From an uncultured Aquimarina sp. (GTDB lineage: Bacteria > Bacteroidota > Bacteroidia > Flavobacteriales > Flavobacteriaceae): 48,365 nt of DNA. The notes under the pieces are model-generated. The model worked only from the letters and a program-made list of their open reading frames with translations, ran no database searches and had not been told where the DNA came from. Where the stretch lies: assembly GCA_947503135.1 (NCBI GenBank), contig CANNCQ010000020.1, positions 1 through 48,365 on the forward strand, in the 5' to 3' direction. The translations under genes were made by a program, and so were the position numbers. Below, piece after piece: positions 1-7,206 of this stretch; position 1 is the first letter of the stretch, and the number at the start of each line of letters is the position of its first letter.

Positions 1-1
1 T

Positions 2-1282
2 CCAGCAGGAGAGACAGAAGCAACAGTAACTATCCCAGTATTAGAGGATGAAGAAGTTGAAGAAGATGAGTTATTAATTGTAAACGGATTAGTTACAAGT
101 GATAACACTGCTAATATAGATCCAGCAGGAAGTGTAACGATCGAGGATAATGATGAGGCACCAGTAGCATTAGGTAATATTTCCGGACACTTGTTCTTAG
201 ATTATAATATGAACGATGTTCAAGACCCTAATGAAGCTGATTTGGTAGGGGTTACAGTAAATGTAATTGATTCAGATGGAAATTCTTTTACAGTAGTTAC
301 TGATGAAAATGGAGATTGGATAGTTGAAAATATACCATTCGGAAATACAACTTCATCAATAGATATAAGTACGTTACCATTAGGTGTTTTTCATACGCAA
401 GGTGAAGAAGAAAGAGAGGAGTTAGCAAATATGCTAACCAGTACTGTTGATGTTCAGGACTTTACTCCAAGAGTAGATGGTTTTGTTTCAATAGATGGTT
501 TTGCACCTAGATTAATATTATTTAAGTCTGGTGAATATGTTGACGCTAATAATAATGGTATACCTGATGTAGATGATGTTATCAATTACTCTTACCGAGT
601 AGTTAATCAAGGCTCTACACCTTTAAATACTATTGTTTTAACTGATAATATTATTGATAGAGGAGTTGTGTTTGGAAACAATGGTAATACAGCTAGTTCC
701 TTATCACCAGGTGGTGAGATAATATTTACATCAACGTATCAAATCAGACCTGAAGATATCACAACAGACAATTTTAATAGAACTATAAGTTTAAATGTAG
801 AGAGTCAAGCATTTGTTGAAGGGATATTAGATTTAGGAAATGGAGGAACACGATTAGTTGATAATCTTTCTGATGACTTATCTGAAATAGATGTTGATTT
901 TAGGTTATTTAGCAATAATGCTGAAATTGATAATCCAACTATTGTAAGTCAAACAGTAAATGATGCTTCACCAGCAGGAGTGACAGTTGATAATAATGGT
1001 ATTACGGCAAATGGTGATGGTACTAATGATATATTTAGAATCTCTAATATTGAAAATACCTTTGAGCATACAGTTACAATTTACAACCGTTGGGGAGTTG
1101 AAGTGTTTAGTACTACTAATTATAATGATACAAATGCATTTAGAGGAGTTTCTGACGGAAGGTTAACTGTTGCAGCTGATGAATTATTACCTGTAGGTAC
1201 TTATTTTTATGTGATAACATATGTTTCAACTGAAAGAGGAGGAGAAAAATGTCTTTCGGGTTATTTATATATCAATAGATAA
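2..1282 (+). CDS. T9SS-secreted adhesin, C-terminal part (5' end outside window)
   Basis: The frame is open from base 2, so 426 residues of a longer protein are visible. Domains in order: the end of a Calx-beta-like repeat region (acidic stretch, then 'SVTIEDND' near residue 47); an SdrD B-like domain from 'GHLFLDYNMNDVQDPNEADL' (about 62-120); a DUF11-like domain beginning 'NNNGIPDVDDVINYSYRVVN'; and a CHU_C/type B sorting domain over the last 90 residues ('ITANGDGTNDIF', 'IYNRWGVEVF', 'GTYFYVITY'). Type B C-terminal domains direct export by the type IX secretion system, and large proteins of this build act as cell-surface adhesins or gliding-related proteins. A PorP/SprF gene follows after 30 nt, the usual partner arrangement for type B substrates. 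Any ATG or TTG inside this frame is an artefact of the window edge. The adhesive ligand cannot be inferred. Confidence 0.85.
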   Translation, partial: PAGETEATVTIPVLEDEEVEEDELLIVNGLVTSDNTANIDPAGSVTIEDNDEAPVALGNISGHLFLDYNMNDVQDPNEADLVGVTVNVIDSDGNSFTVVTDENGDWIVENIPFGNTTSSIDISTLPLGVFHTQGEEEREELANMLTSTVDVQDFTPRVDGFVSIDGFAPRLILFKSGEYVDANNNGIPDVDDVINYSYRVVNQGSTPLNTIVLTDNIIDRGVVFGNNGNTASSLSPGGEIIFTSTYQIRPEDITTDNFNRTISLNVESQAFVEGILDLGNGGTRLVDNLSDDLSEIDVDFRLFSNNAEIDNPTIVSQTVNDASPAGVTVDNNGITANGDGTNDIFRISNIENTFEHTVTIYNRWGVEVFSTTNYNDTNAFRGVSDGRLTVAADELLPVGTYFYVITYVSTERGGEKCLSGYLYINR

Positions 1283-1284
1283 TC

Positions 1285-1292
1285 TATATTTG
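1285..1292 (+). promoter_or_regulatory. possible -7 element upstream of porP copy 1
   Basis: TATATTTG fits the Bacteroidota -7 consensus TAnnTTTG and lies 20 nt before the porP start. No TTTG is seen 19-20 nt upstream, so this may be chance in AT-rich DNA. The gene may simply be read through from the adhesin. Confidence 0.25.
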
Positions 1293-1312
1293 TTAAAGTT
1301 TAAATTAATTAT

Positions 1313-2257
1313 ATGAAGTTATATTATAGACTATCTTATTTAATTTTACTGTTATGTTGTACATTGAGTTACGGTCAGCAGGACCCGCAGTTTACTCAGT
1401 ATATATACAATACGGTATCGGTTAATCCTGCTTATGCAGGAACCCGTGGAGTTTTAAGTGTAGTAGGCTTGCATAGGAGTCAGTGGGTGGGATTAGATGG
1501 AGCTCCTCGCACACAAACTTTATCGATTCATTCTCCTATAGGCTTAGGTCGTGTGGGAGTGGGGGGTTCAGTTATCCAAGATGAGATTGGTCCTTCTCAG
1601 GAATCTTATTTTTCAGCTGATTTTTCATATACTATACCTACTTCGGTAAATGGGAAGTTAAGTTTTGGCTTAAAAGCTGGAGGGCGTTTATTGGATGTTG
1701 ATTTTACAAAACTTGATATAGAAGCGGGAGATGCATTATTTGAGAATAGTATCAGAAATCAATTTAGTCCAACGGTAGGAATAGGTTTTTATTACCATAC
1801 CCAAAAGCTTTATTTAGGATTAAGTGTTCCAAATTTATTAGAGACGGAACATTACGATACTACGAATGAAAATGTGGGTAATAATACGGAGTTTTTAGCC
1901 AAAGAGCGTATCAATTACTATTTGATAGGAGGCTATACAATTGCCTTAAATGATGATATTGATTTTAAGCCGGCATTTTTCACGAAGTTAGTTTTTGGAG
2001 CACCATTGCAATTAGATGTAACAGCCAATTTTTTATTTTATGAGAAGCTAACATTAGGAGTTGCTTATAGGTTGAGTGCAGCATTTAGTGGCTTAGTAGC
2101 ATTTCAAGTTTCCGATAGTACCCTTATCGGATTTGCATATGATAGAGAGACTACAGAATTGGGTAATACAAAGTTTAACGATGGTAGTTTTGAATTAACT
2201 TTGCGTTTTGAATTGTTCAAGAAATACAATCGATTGTTAACGCCAAGATTCTTTTAA
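1313..2257 (+). CDS. PorP/SprF family type IX secretion outer-membrane protein, copy 1
   Basis: This 314-residue protein has a Sec signal peptide (residues 1-21, ending 'LSYG') and then the family's N-terminal signature 'QQDPQFTQYIYNTVSVNPAYAG', split here as QQDPQFTQYI and YNTVSVNPAYAG. The remainder alternates short amphipathic strands as expected of an outer-membrane beta-barrel. Known members (PorP, SprF) help T9SS secrete or anchor type B substrates, and SprF serves the adhesin SprB. The adhesin 30 nt upstream is the likely client, and an OmpA-family gene follows 42 nt downstream. A near-identical paralogue lies 20,529 bp away at 21842. The two differ in the signal peptide, in a loop at residues 137-146, and at one Tyr/Phe position. 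The family call is sure; the specific client is inferred. Confidence 0.93.
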   Translation: MKLYYRLSYLILLLCCTLSYGQQDPQFTQYIYNTVSVNPAYAGTRGVLSVVGLHRSQWVGLDGAPRTQTLSIHSPIGLGRVGVGGSVIQDEIGPSQESYFSADFSYTIPTSVNGKLSFGLKAGGRLLDVDFTKLDIEAGDALFENSIRNQFSPTVGIGFYYHTQKLYLGLSVPNLLETEHYDTTNENVGNNTEFLAKERINYYLIGGYTIALNDDIDFKPAFFTKLVFGAPLQLDVTANFLFYEKLTLGVAYRLSAAFSGLVAFQVSDSTLIGFAYDRETTELGNTKFNDGSFELTLRFELFKKYNRLLTPRFF

Positions 2258-4292
2258 GAGATATATAGGTTTTATAATAATGCTATTATAGATTATATTA
2301 TGAAGAAAAAATATTTATACACATTACTATTTGCAGTTTTCTTTTCCATGTTAAGTTTTGGTCAGCAAGAAAAAAGACTAGAGAAGGCAGATAAGAAATT
2401 TAAGCAATACGCCTATATAGATGCACAAAAAATTCTATTAAAAGTAGCACAGGAAGGTTATAGGAGTAAAGATTTATTTCAAAAGTTAGGGGATAGTTAT
2501 TATTTCATAGCGGACTATGCAAACTCAAATAAGTGGTATTCGGAGTTATTAGCAGACCATGCAAATGAGCTTACGCCAGAATATTATTTTCGTTACGCAC
2601 AGTCACTAAAATCTACTGAGCAGTACGAGGAGTCGGATCGAATGATGAGTAAGTTTTATACTTTCAAAGGAGATGATTCAAGAGCACAACGATATCAAGA
2701 TCAGCCCGAGTATTTAAAAGCTATAAACTTTCAGTCAGGTAGGTATAAAATTGCAAATTTAAAAGCGAATTCGGAATATTCAGATTTTGGACCAGCTTTT
2801 TATGGCGATGAATTAGTTTTTGCTTCGGCACGAGATACAGGGGTAATCGCAAAGCGAGTGCACCAGTGGAATGAGAAGCCATTTTTAGAGTTATATAAGG
2901 GGCAGATTAAAAAAAAGTCAAAAGAAGTATCAGGCTTAGAAAAGTTTAATAGGAGATTAAATACCAAGTTTCATGAGTCTACGCCTGTTTTTACAAACGA
3001 TTTAAAAACAGTTTATTTTACAAGAAATAATTACAACAAGGGTAGGTATCGCGAAGATGATGATGGAACCAATAAGTTGAAGATTTATAAGGCAACGATA
3101 GATGAAAACGGGAGATGGTCAGCGGCAGAGTCAATACGATTCAATAATGATCAGTACAGTGTTGGTCATCCAGCCTTAAGTCCAGATAATAAGAAGTTGT
3201 ATTTTTCATCAGACATGCCAGGGGGATTTGGACGATCGGATATTTATGAAGCTACGATAGCTGAAGATGGAACGCTAGGAGACCCAAGAAATTTAGGAGC
3301 AGAAATCAACACAGAGGGCCGAGAGAGTTTTCCATTTATAAGTAAAAGTGGTGATTTATACTTTGCATCCAACGGACATATAGGATTAGGAGGATTGGAT
3401 TTATTTGTAACCTCGATTGATGTAGCAGGAAATGTAGGAGCTATCGTTAATTTAGGAGAGCCAGCCAATACGCCACAAGACGACTTTGCTTTTATAGTAA
3501 ACGAGGATACTAAAATTGGTTATTTTTCATCCAATAGAAACGGAGGAAAAGGAGATGATGATATCTATAAGTTTAGACAATTAGAAGAAGTAAAAGAAGA
3601 CTGTGAGATAGTTTTAACAGGAGTAGTAACGGATAAAGATACTGGTGAGGTGTTACCAAACTCTCAAGTAACATTATTTGATTCTAATAATACGATAGTA
3701 AAAACAATGGTAGTTGGTCCAAGAGCAAATTTTGCTTTTGTGGTCGAGTGTGATAAGAATTATTTTTTAAGAGCCGACAAAGACGATTATAACTCAACAG
3801 AAGAGTTATTAACTACACCATCAGTTAGTGAAACAATGGATGTTCCATTGGCGTTAGAGCGCACAGTTAAAAAGGTTGAGATAGGGGAAGATTTAGGAAA
3901 AGTATTAAACTTAAACCCTATATACTTTGATTTCGATAAATCGAATATCCGATACGATGCATCAGTAGAATTGGCAAAGGTTATAGCAGTAATGCAAGAA
4001 TATCCAACGATGAAAATAGATGTAAGATCGCATACCGATAGTAGAGGTAATGATAGTTATAACGAACAATTATCAGATAGACGAGCAAAATCTACAATCA
4101 AATATATAATTTCAAAAGGTATCGAATCAAGTAGGTTATCAGGAAAAGGTTATGGAGAAACACAGTTGGTTAATGGATGTTCAAATGGCGTTCCTTGTTC
4201 AATAGCAAAACACCAATTAAATCGTAGATCAGAATTTATTATATTAGAATACTAAACAAGGGTTTTAGTTAAAATAAAATTAAAAACAAAAA
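1369..4292. repeat. Direct repeat copy A (PorP-OmpA pair), 2924 bp
   Basis: This segment aligns without any indel to 21898-24821 (constant offset 20,529). By eye I count about 60 mismatches, roughly 2%, mostly third-position changes. The match begins exactly at the end of the signal-peptide coding region ('TTACGGTCAGCAG') and ends at the first bases of the terminator stem after ompA. Even the 42-nt intergenic region is identical. Confidence 0.95.
2300..4255 (+). CDS. OmpA family protein with TPR, PD40 propeller and peptidoglycan-binding domain, copy 1
   Basis: The protein has 651 residues: a signal peptide (1-21, 'FSMLSFG'), an N-terminal TPR-like helical region (about 25-140), WD40-like PD40 repeats ('HPALSPDNKKLYFSSDMPGG', 'FPFISKSGDLYFASNG', 'IGYFSSNRNGGKGDDDIYKF'), a carboxypeptidase-regulatory-like domain ('LTGVVTDKDTGEVLPNSQVT', about 437-515), and a C-terminal OmpA domain ('NPIYFDFDKSNIR', 'MKIDVRSHTDSRG', 'SDRRAKSTIKYI') that should bind peptidoglycan. 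PorE of the T9SS shares this TPR-PD40-CRD-OmpA architecture, and such genes commonly sit beside porP/sprF. The likely role is a periplasmic or outer-membrane anchor linking the PorP partner to the cell wall. It differs from copy 2 at only one residue that I can find (Lys versus Arg in 'NNTIVKTMV'). Confidence 0.92.
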   Translation: MKKKYLYTLLFAVFFSMLSFGQQEKRLEKADKKFKQYAYIDAQKILLKVAQEGYRSKDLFQKLGDSYYFIADYANSNKWYSELLADHANELTPEYYFRYAQSLKSTEQYEESDRMMSKFYTFKGDDSRAQRYQDQPEYLKAINFQSGRYKIANLKANSEYSDFGPAFYGDELVFASARDTGVIAKRVHQWNEKPFLELYKGQIKKKSKEVSGLEKFNRRLNTKFHESTPVFTNDLKTVYFTRNNYNKGRYREDDDGTNKLKIYKATIDENGRWSAAESIRFNNDQYSVGHPALSPDNKKLYFSSDMPGGFGRSDIYEATIAEDGTLGDPRNLGAEINTEGRESFPFISKSGDLYFASNGHIGLGGLDLFVTSIDVAGNVGAIVNLGEPANTPQDDFAFIVNEDTKIGYFSSNRNGGKGDDDIYKFRQLEEVKEDCEIVLTGVVTDKDTGEVLPNSQVTLFDSNNTIVKTMVVGPRANFAFVVECDKNYFLRADKDDYNSTEELLTTPSVSETMDVPLALERTVKKVEIGEDLGKVLNLNPIYFDFDKSNIRYDASVELAKVIAVMQEYPTMKIDVRSHTDSRGNDSYNEQLSDRRAKSTIKYIISKGIESSRLSGKGYGETQLVNGCSNGVPCSIAKHQLNRRSEFIILEY

Positions 4293-4320
4293 AGCATCTC
4301 TATTTTGAGATGCTTTTTTT
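4291..4320 (+). terminator. Rho-independent terminator after ompA copy 1
   Basis: A perfect 10-bp stem (AAAGCATCTC / GAGATGCTTT) with a 6-nt loop TATTTT runs into a T tract. It starts exactly where the long repeat ends, so copy 2 of ompA lacks it. Confidence 0.9.
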
Positions 4321-4349
4321 GTGTGTTATGTTCAACTTACGTAGTTTTG
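4318..4349 (+). promoter_or_regulatory. Candidate idi promoter
   Basis: TTTG (4318-4321), a 20-nt spacer and TAGTTTTG (4342-4349) match the Bacteroidota -33/-7 pattern. The -33 element overlaps the T tract of the preceding terminator. The predicted transcription start falls within a few bases of the idi ATG at 4355, so the transcript would have almost no leader. Confidence 0.45.
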
Positions 4350-4354
4350 AAATA

Positions 4355-4873
4355 ATGAACGAAGAACAGGTAATCTTAGTAGATACTAACGATAATAGAA
4401 TTGGGTTAATGAATAAAATTGAAGCCCATGAGAAAGCTTTATTACATAGAGCTTTTTCTGTTTTTATTTTTAATGATAAAGGGGAGCTAATGCTTCAACA
4501 AAGAGCTTTGGATAAGTACCATTGTGGAGGGCTATGGACAAATACCTGTTGTAGTCATCAAAGAGACGGAGAAACTACATTAGAAGCTGCAAACAGGCGG
4601 TTAAGAGAAGAGATGGGTTTTGAAACAAATCTTGAAGAAAAATTTTCCTTTATATATAAAGCCGCTTTTGATAATGGTTTAACAGAACATGAGTTGGATC
4701 ATGTACTTGTTGGATATTATAATAAGTACCCAGTTTTAAATAAGCAAGAAGCAGCTTCTTGGAAATGGATTGCTATGAGTGAATTAGAATTAGATATAGA
4801 ATCAAGTCCAGAAAACTATACACCTTGGTTTAAAATTATTTTTAAAAAATATATAAATCATTTCCGACTTTGA
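4355..4873 (+). CDS. idi: Isopentenyl-diphosphate delta-isomerase, type 1 (Nudix)
   Basis: This enzyme interconverts isopentenyl and dimethylallyl diphosphate in the cytoplasm, feeding quinone, carotenoid and undecaprenyl synthesis. The 172-residue protein has the family's 'WTNTCCSH' (catalytic Cys66), the Nudix-like box at residues 72-89 (GETTLEAANRRLREEMGF), and the acid pair Glu111/Glu113 in 'EHELDH'. I chose ATG 4355 because the in-frame ATG at 4310 lies within the terminator of the previous gene, the one at 4328 precedes the candidate promoter, and homologues start near 'MNEEQV'. The gene stands alone between a terminator and a convergent LuxE-like gene. Confidence 0.93.
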   Translation: MNEEQVILVDTNDNRIGLMNKIEAHEKALLHRAFSVFIFNDKGELMLQQRALDKYHCGGLWTNTCCSHQRDGETTLEAANRRLREEMGFETNLEEKFSFIYKAAFDNGLTEHELDHVLVGYYNKYPVLNKQEAASWKWIAMSELELDIESSPENYTPWFKIIFKKYINHFRL

Positions 4874-4887
4874 AATCGTTAATTCGA

Positions 4888-5865
4888 TTAAAGAACCATT
4901 AGGTTGCAACCTCGGATGTCACTATTATCAAACCTTCCAAGGATTTCAAAATTATTGTTATCAATTTTTTTTCCTAAATCTTGAGTAGCGATAAAGCTAC
5001 AAGAATTAATGTTTGCAAGATCTATAACATTAATTCCTCCTGTTTTTTTGTCAACGATTAATTCAGTAGGATCTTCAGTATTTCTAATTAATATTCTCAT
5101 CCAAGGCGGACATTCAAAAATCCCCTCTCCAGTACTATATGCTTGAGATAACAGTTCGGTCATTCCATATTCACTATGTATTACTTTTGTTTTAAACCCT
5201 TTGTTTAGTAATGAATGAAGTTCAGAGCGTATTATTTCTTTCCTACGACCTTTCATGCCACCAGTTTCAATAATAGTAGTATGTTTTAAGTTTAATTTAT
5301 TTTTTTCTGCTAATTCAAGCAAAGCAAAAGAAACCCCAATAAGCAGCGTTGGTTGTTCTTTTTCTTCTAACTCTTTTAAGGTGTTAATTAATTCGTTTAA
5401 ATTGTTTAAGTAGAAATTGCTTTTTGGATGATTAGATTGTCTAATAAGGCTATCTGCCATATATATAAGTGAAGAGCCTTTACGTTCTAAATATGAGGGT
5501 AATAAAGCTAAAACACAGTAATTAGTAATATCTCCATAAAAATAATTAAATCCTTTGTTGAAGCTTTTTTCGTAAATAGTTAAATCTGAAACATAATGTT
5601 TGCTAGTGTTGTTTCCGGTAGTACCACTACTTGTAAAAATGATATCTTCAGTTTTATTACTTGATACTATTTTTTCTTTTTTAAAAAACTCTATGGGTAA
5701 AAAAGGAATTTCAGTTACTTTTTTTACTGTTGATTTGGATATTCCGAGTAAATTACAAAACCGCCTATAAACTAAGTTGTTTATGTATTGGTATTTAAAA
5801 ACTTCGATACAAATAGCATCAAATTCTCTTTTAGAAGAAATATTAAAAATTCTATTACTTATCAT
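4888..5865 (-). CDS. LuxE-like acyl-protein synthetase / acyl transferase
   Basis: The 325-residue protein carries the adenylate-forming phosphate loop 'SSGTTGNN' at 79-86 and the overall layout of the LuxE acyl-protein synthetase family ('PFLPIEFFKKEKI' before the loop, 'HSEYGMTELLSQAYS' near residue 230, 'IDLANINSCSFIATQDLGKK' near 285). LuxE activates fatty acids as acyl-AMP and passes them to a Cys for reduction by LuxC. No luxC, luxD or acyl carrier protein gene is near, so the substrate is unknown. Flavobacteria often carry stand-alone members annotated as acyl transferases. It ends 14 nt from the convergent idi stop and begins just downstream of the kbp terminator. Confidence 0.75.
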   Translation of the reverse strand: MISNRIFNISSKREFDAICIEVFKYQYINNLVYRRFCNLLGISKSTVKKVTEIPFLPIEFFKKEKIVSSNKTEDIIFTSSGTTGNNTSKHYVSDLTIYEKSFNKGFNYFYGDITNYCVLALLPSYLERKGSSLIYMADSLIRQSNHPKSNFYLNNLNELINTLKELEEKEQPTLLIGVSFALLELAEKNKLNLKHTTIIETGGMKGRRKEIIRSELHSLLNKGFKTKVIHSEYGMTELLSQAYSTGEGIFECPPWMRILIRNTEDPTELIVDKKTGGINVIDLANINSCSFIATQDLGKKIDNNNFEILGRFDNSDIRGCNLMVL

Positions 5866-5870
5866 AAACT

Positions 5871-5912
5871 AAAAATAAAAGGGAGTGTATTTTTTAGTAA
5901 AAACACACTCCC
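5871..5912 (-). terminator. Terminator after the BON-LysM gene
   Basis: The 8-bp stem GGGAGTGT / ACACTCCC (5881-5888 with 5905-5912) is extended inward by A/T pairs and is followed on the minus strand by a T-rich tail. It lies between the BON-LysM gene and the LuxE-like gene, which share a strand, so the latter probably has its own promoter or depends on readthrough. Confidence 0.75.
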
Positions 5913-5933
5913 TTCGTTACAAAATAGTATAAT

Positions 5934-6413
5934 CTATAATGCAGGTATACGTAATACTTGACCAGGGTAAATTTTATCTGGGTGTGTTAGCATTGGTTTG
6001 TTTGCTTCAAAAATAATTTCATATTTCATAGCATCACCATATACGGACTTAGATATTTTACTTAAATAATCTCCTTTTTTAACTGTGTAAAACGTAGCTT
6101 CAGGTTCTTGTACTTCAACTTCTAACTGATCATCTACTTGTGCAATTCCTTCAGTATTACCTACTACTAATATTACTTTTTCTCGGGTTGCTTGATCTGC
6201 AGCAAGACCACTTACAGTAGCAGTATCTCCACTAATAACTACTTGCATTCCTTCAACAGCTAATCCTAAAGCATTAGTTGTTTCAATCATTTTTGTAGCA
6301 GCGGCTTCGTTGGCAGCAATAGTTGCTTCTGCTGCTTCAGCAGCCTCTTCAGCTTCGGATTTACCAATTCCAATGGCAGCTCCAGCATTTTTAATAAATG
6401 AAAATAATCCCAT
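5934..6413 (-). CDS. kbp: BON-LysM protein, orthologue of E. coli Kbp (YgaU)
   Basis: At 159 residues this matches the Kbp layout: a short N-terminal 'MGLFSFIKNAGAAIGIG', an Ala/Glu-rich helix, a BON domain (about 52-103, 'VVISGDTATVSGLA', 'VGNTEGIAQVDDQ') and a C-terminal LysM (108-157, 'YTVKKGDYLSKISKSVYGD', ending 'HPDKIYPGQVLRIP'). E. coli Kbp is a small cytoplasmic K+-binding protein, with the LysM closing on BON when K+ is bound. There is no signal peptide here, which agrees with a cytoplasmic site despite the LysM. The gene is monocistronic, followed by a hairpin. A K+-sensing role is inferred from homology only. Confidence 0.88.
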   Translation of the reverse strand: MGLFSFIKNAGAAIGIGKSEAEEAAEAAEATIAANEAAATKMIETTNALGLAVEGMQVVISGDTATVSGLAADQATREKVILVVGNTEGIAQVDDQLEVEVQEPEATFYTVKKGDYLSKISKSVYGDAMKYEIIFEANKPMLTHPDKIYPGQVLRIPAL

Positions 6414-6500
6414 GTGTTTCTTAAGTTTTATTAATTATTAATTTTAAATGAAAATACAAAAAAAATTAGACTCAGTTTAGTTTTTAGTGAAATGAAAATA

Positions 6501-6532
6501 AAAAACCCTGATTTAATGCAAATCAGGGTTTT
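6501..6532 (-). terminator. Terminator after the 6600-7070 gene
   Basis: A perfect 13-bp stem, AAAACCCTGATTT with AAATCAGGGTTTT, closes a 5-nt loop. The minus-strand tail is T-rich. It may also end leftward noise from the plus strand because both flanks are A/T tracts. Confidence 0.8.
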
Positions 6533-6599
6533 AAAAAACTATAACTAACAACTAACTTATCGATTTTACAATCATCAATTAGTATGCCATTTTTTTGTT

Positions 6600-7070
6600 T
6601 TACAATATTTTTCCTTTTTTAAAAAAAGAACTTCCATTTCTTTTGTAACTTATTTTGCCATTACAAGTGCAAAATTTGTAGACTCCTTTGGCTTTTGTTT
6701 CAGTAGCGCTAATTAAAATAATTTCTTCGAGAGCACAATTCTCTTTTTTAGCGACTTTCTTTTTTAATTGATCAATACTGGACCTACTTCTTTTTAATAG
6801 AGCTTGAGTTTTTGTGTTTAATACAGGTTCTTTAAATTCCAATCCTAATCCACAATTATCTTTTGAAACTACTGTTTTTGTTGAAGATTTAGTGTTTTTA
6901 ACAGGTTGTTGATTGTTTTGTATTGGCGCCACAAGGTCAATATATTCCCAAGTAAAATCTGATTTTAGCAATACTCTTCTTCCATCATCAGTTTTAACAA
7001 TGTGATTGTTTTGAGCTTTTATCCCAATACTTATAAACGTAACTATAAATAAAGTAAATAACGATTTCAT
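6600..7070 (-). CDS. Small secreted protein with a 'DGRRVLLKSDFTWEYI' motif, function unknown
   Basis: The 156-residue product has a signal peptide (1-19, ending 'IGIKAQ') and an N-terminal motif 'TDDGRRVLLKSDFTWEYI' that is typical of small Bacteroidota exported proteins; I think it is like DUF3157 but cannot confirm this. A Lys/Ser/Thr-rich linker follows, then a basic domain with four Cys ('NCGLGLEF', 'ENCALEEI', 'KFCTCNGKI'), which could form disulfides in the periplasm. The short conserved block 'CNGKISYKRNGSSFFKKGKI' ends the protein. It is transcribed alone, divergently from hemB, and ends at a strong hairpin. No catalytic motif is visible. Confidence 0.75.
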   Translation of the reverse strand: MKSLFTLFIVTFISIGIKAQNNHIVKTDDGRRVLLKSDFTWEYIDLVAPIQNNQQPVKNTKSSTKTVVSKDNCGLGLEFKEPVLNTKTQALLKRSRSSIDQLKKKVAKKENCALEEIILISATETKAKGVYKFCTCNGKISYKRNGSSFFKKGKIL

Positions 7071-7147
7071 GTTTTTTCATTTTAAGCACTAAAAGTACTA
7101 TTTGTTTTGACTTTATCAGTATGTTTTAAATTTAAATTCTATTACTA

Positions 7148-7178
7148 TTTGAGATGTTGTTAGTTGTAGTTACTTTTA
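7148..7178 (+). promoter_or_regulatory. Candidate hemB promoter
   Basis: TTTG (7148-7151), exactly 19 nt, then TACTTTTA (7171-7178), which differs from TAnnTTTG only at the last base. The start codon is 28 nt downstream, giving a leader of about 20 nt. Confidence 0.45.
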
Positions 7179-7206
7179 AGCTTTTAAATAATAAAAACGA
7201 ATAGAT

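Noticed and set aside
3244..3468. Antisense ORF inside ompA copy 1 (and its twin at 23773-23997)
   Set aside because: Open only because it lies opposite a conserved coding region; Pro/Ser-rich, no homology, no promoter. The same applies to small antisense frames in mnmE, gltD, transketolase, the GH5 gene and serB.
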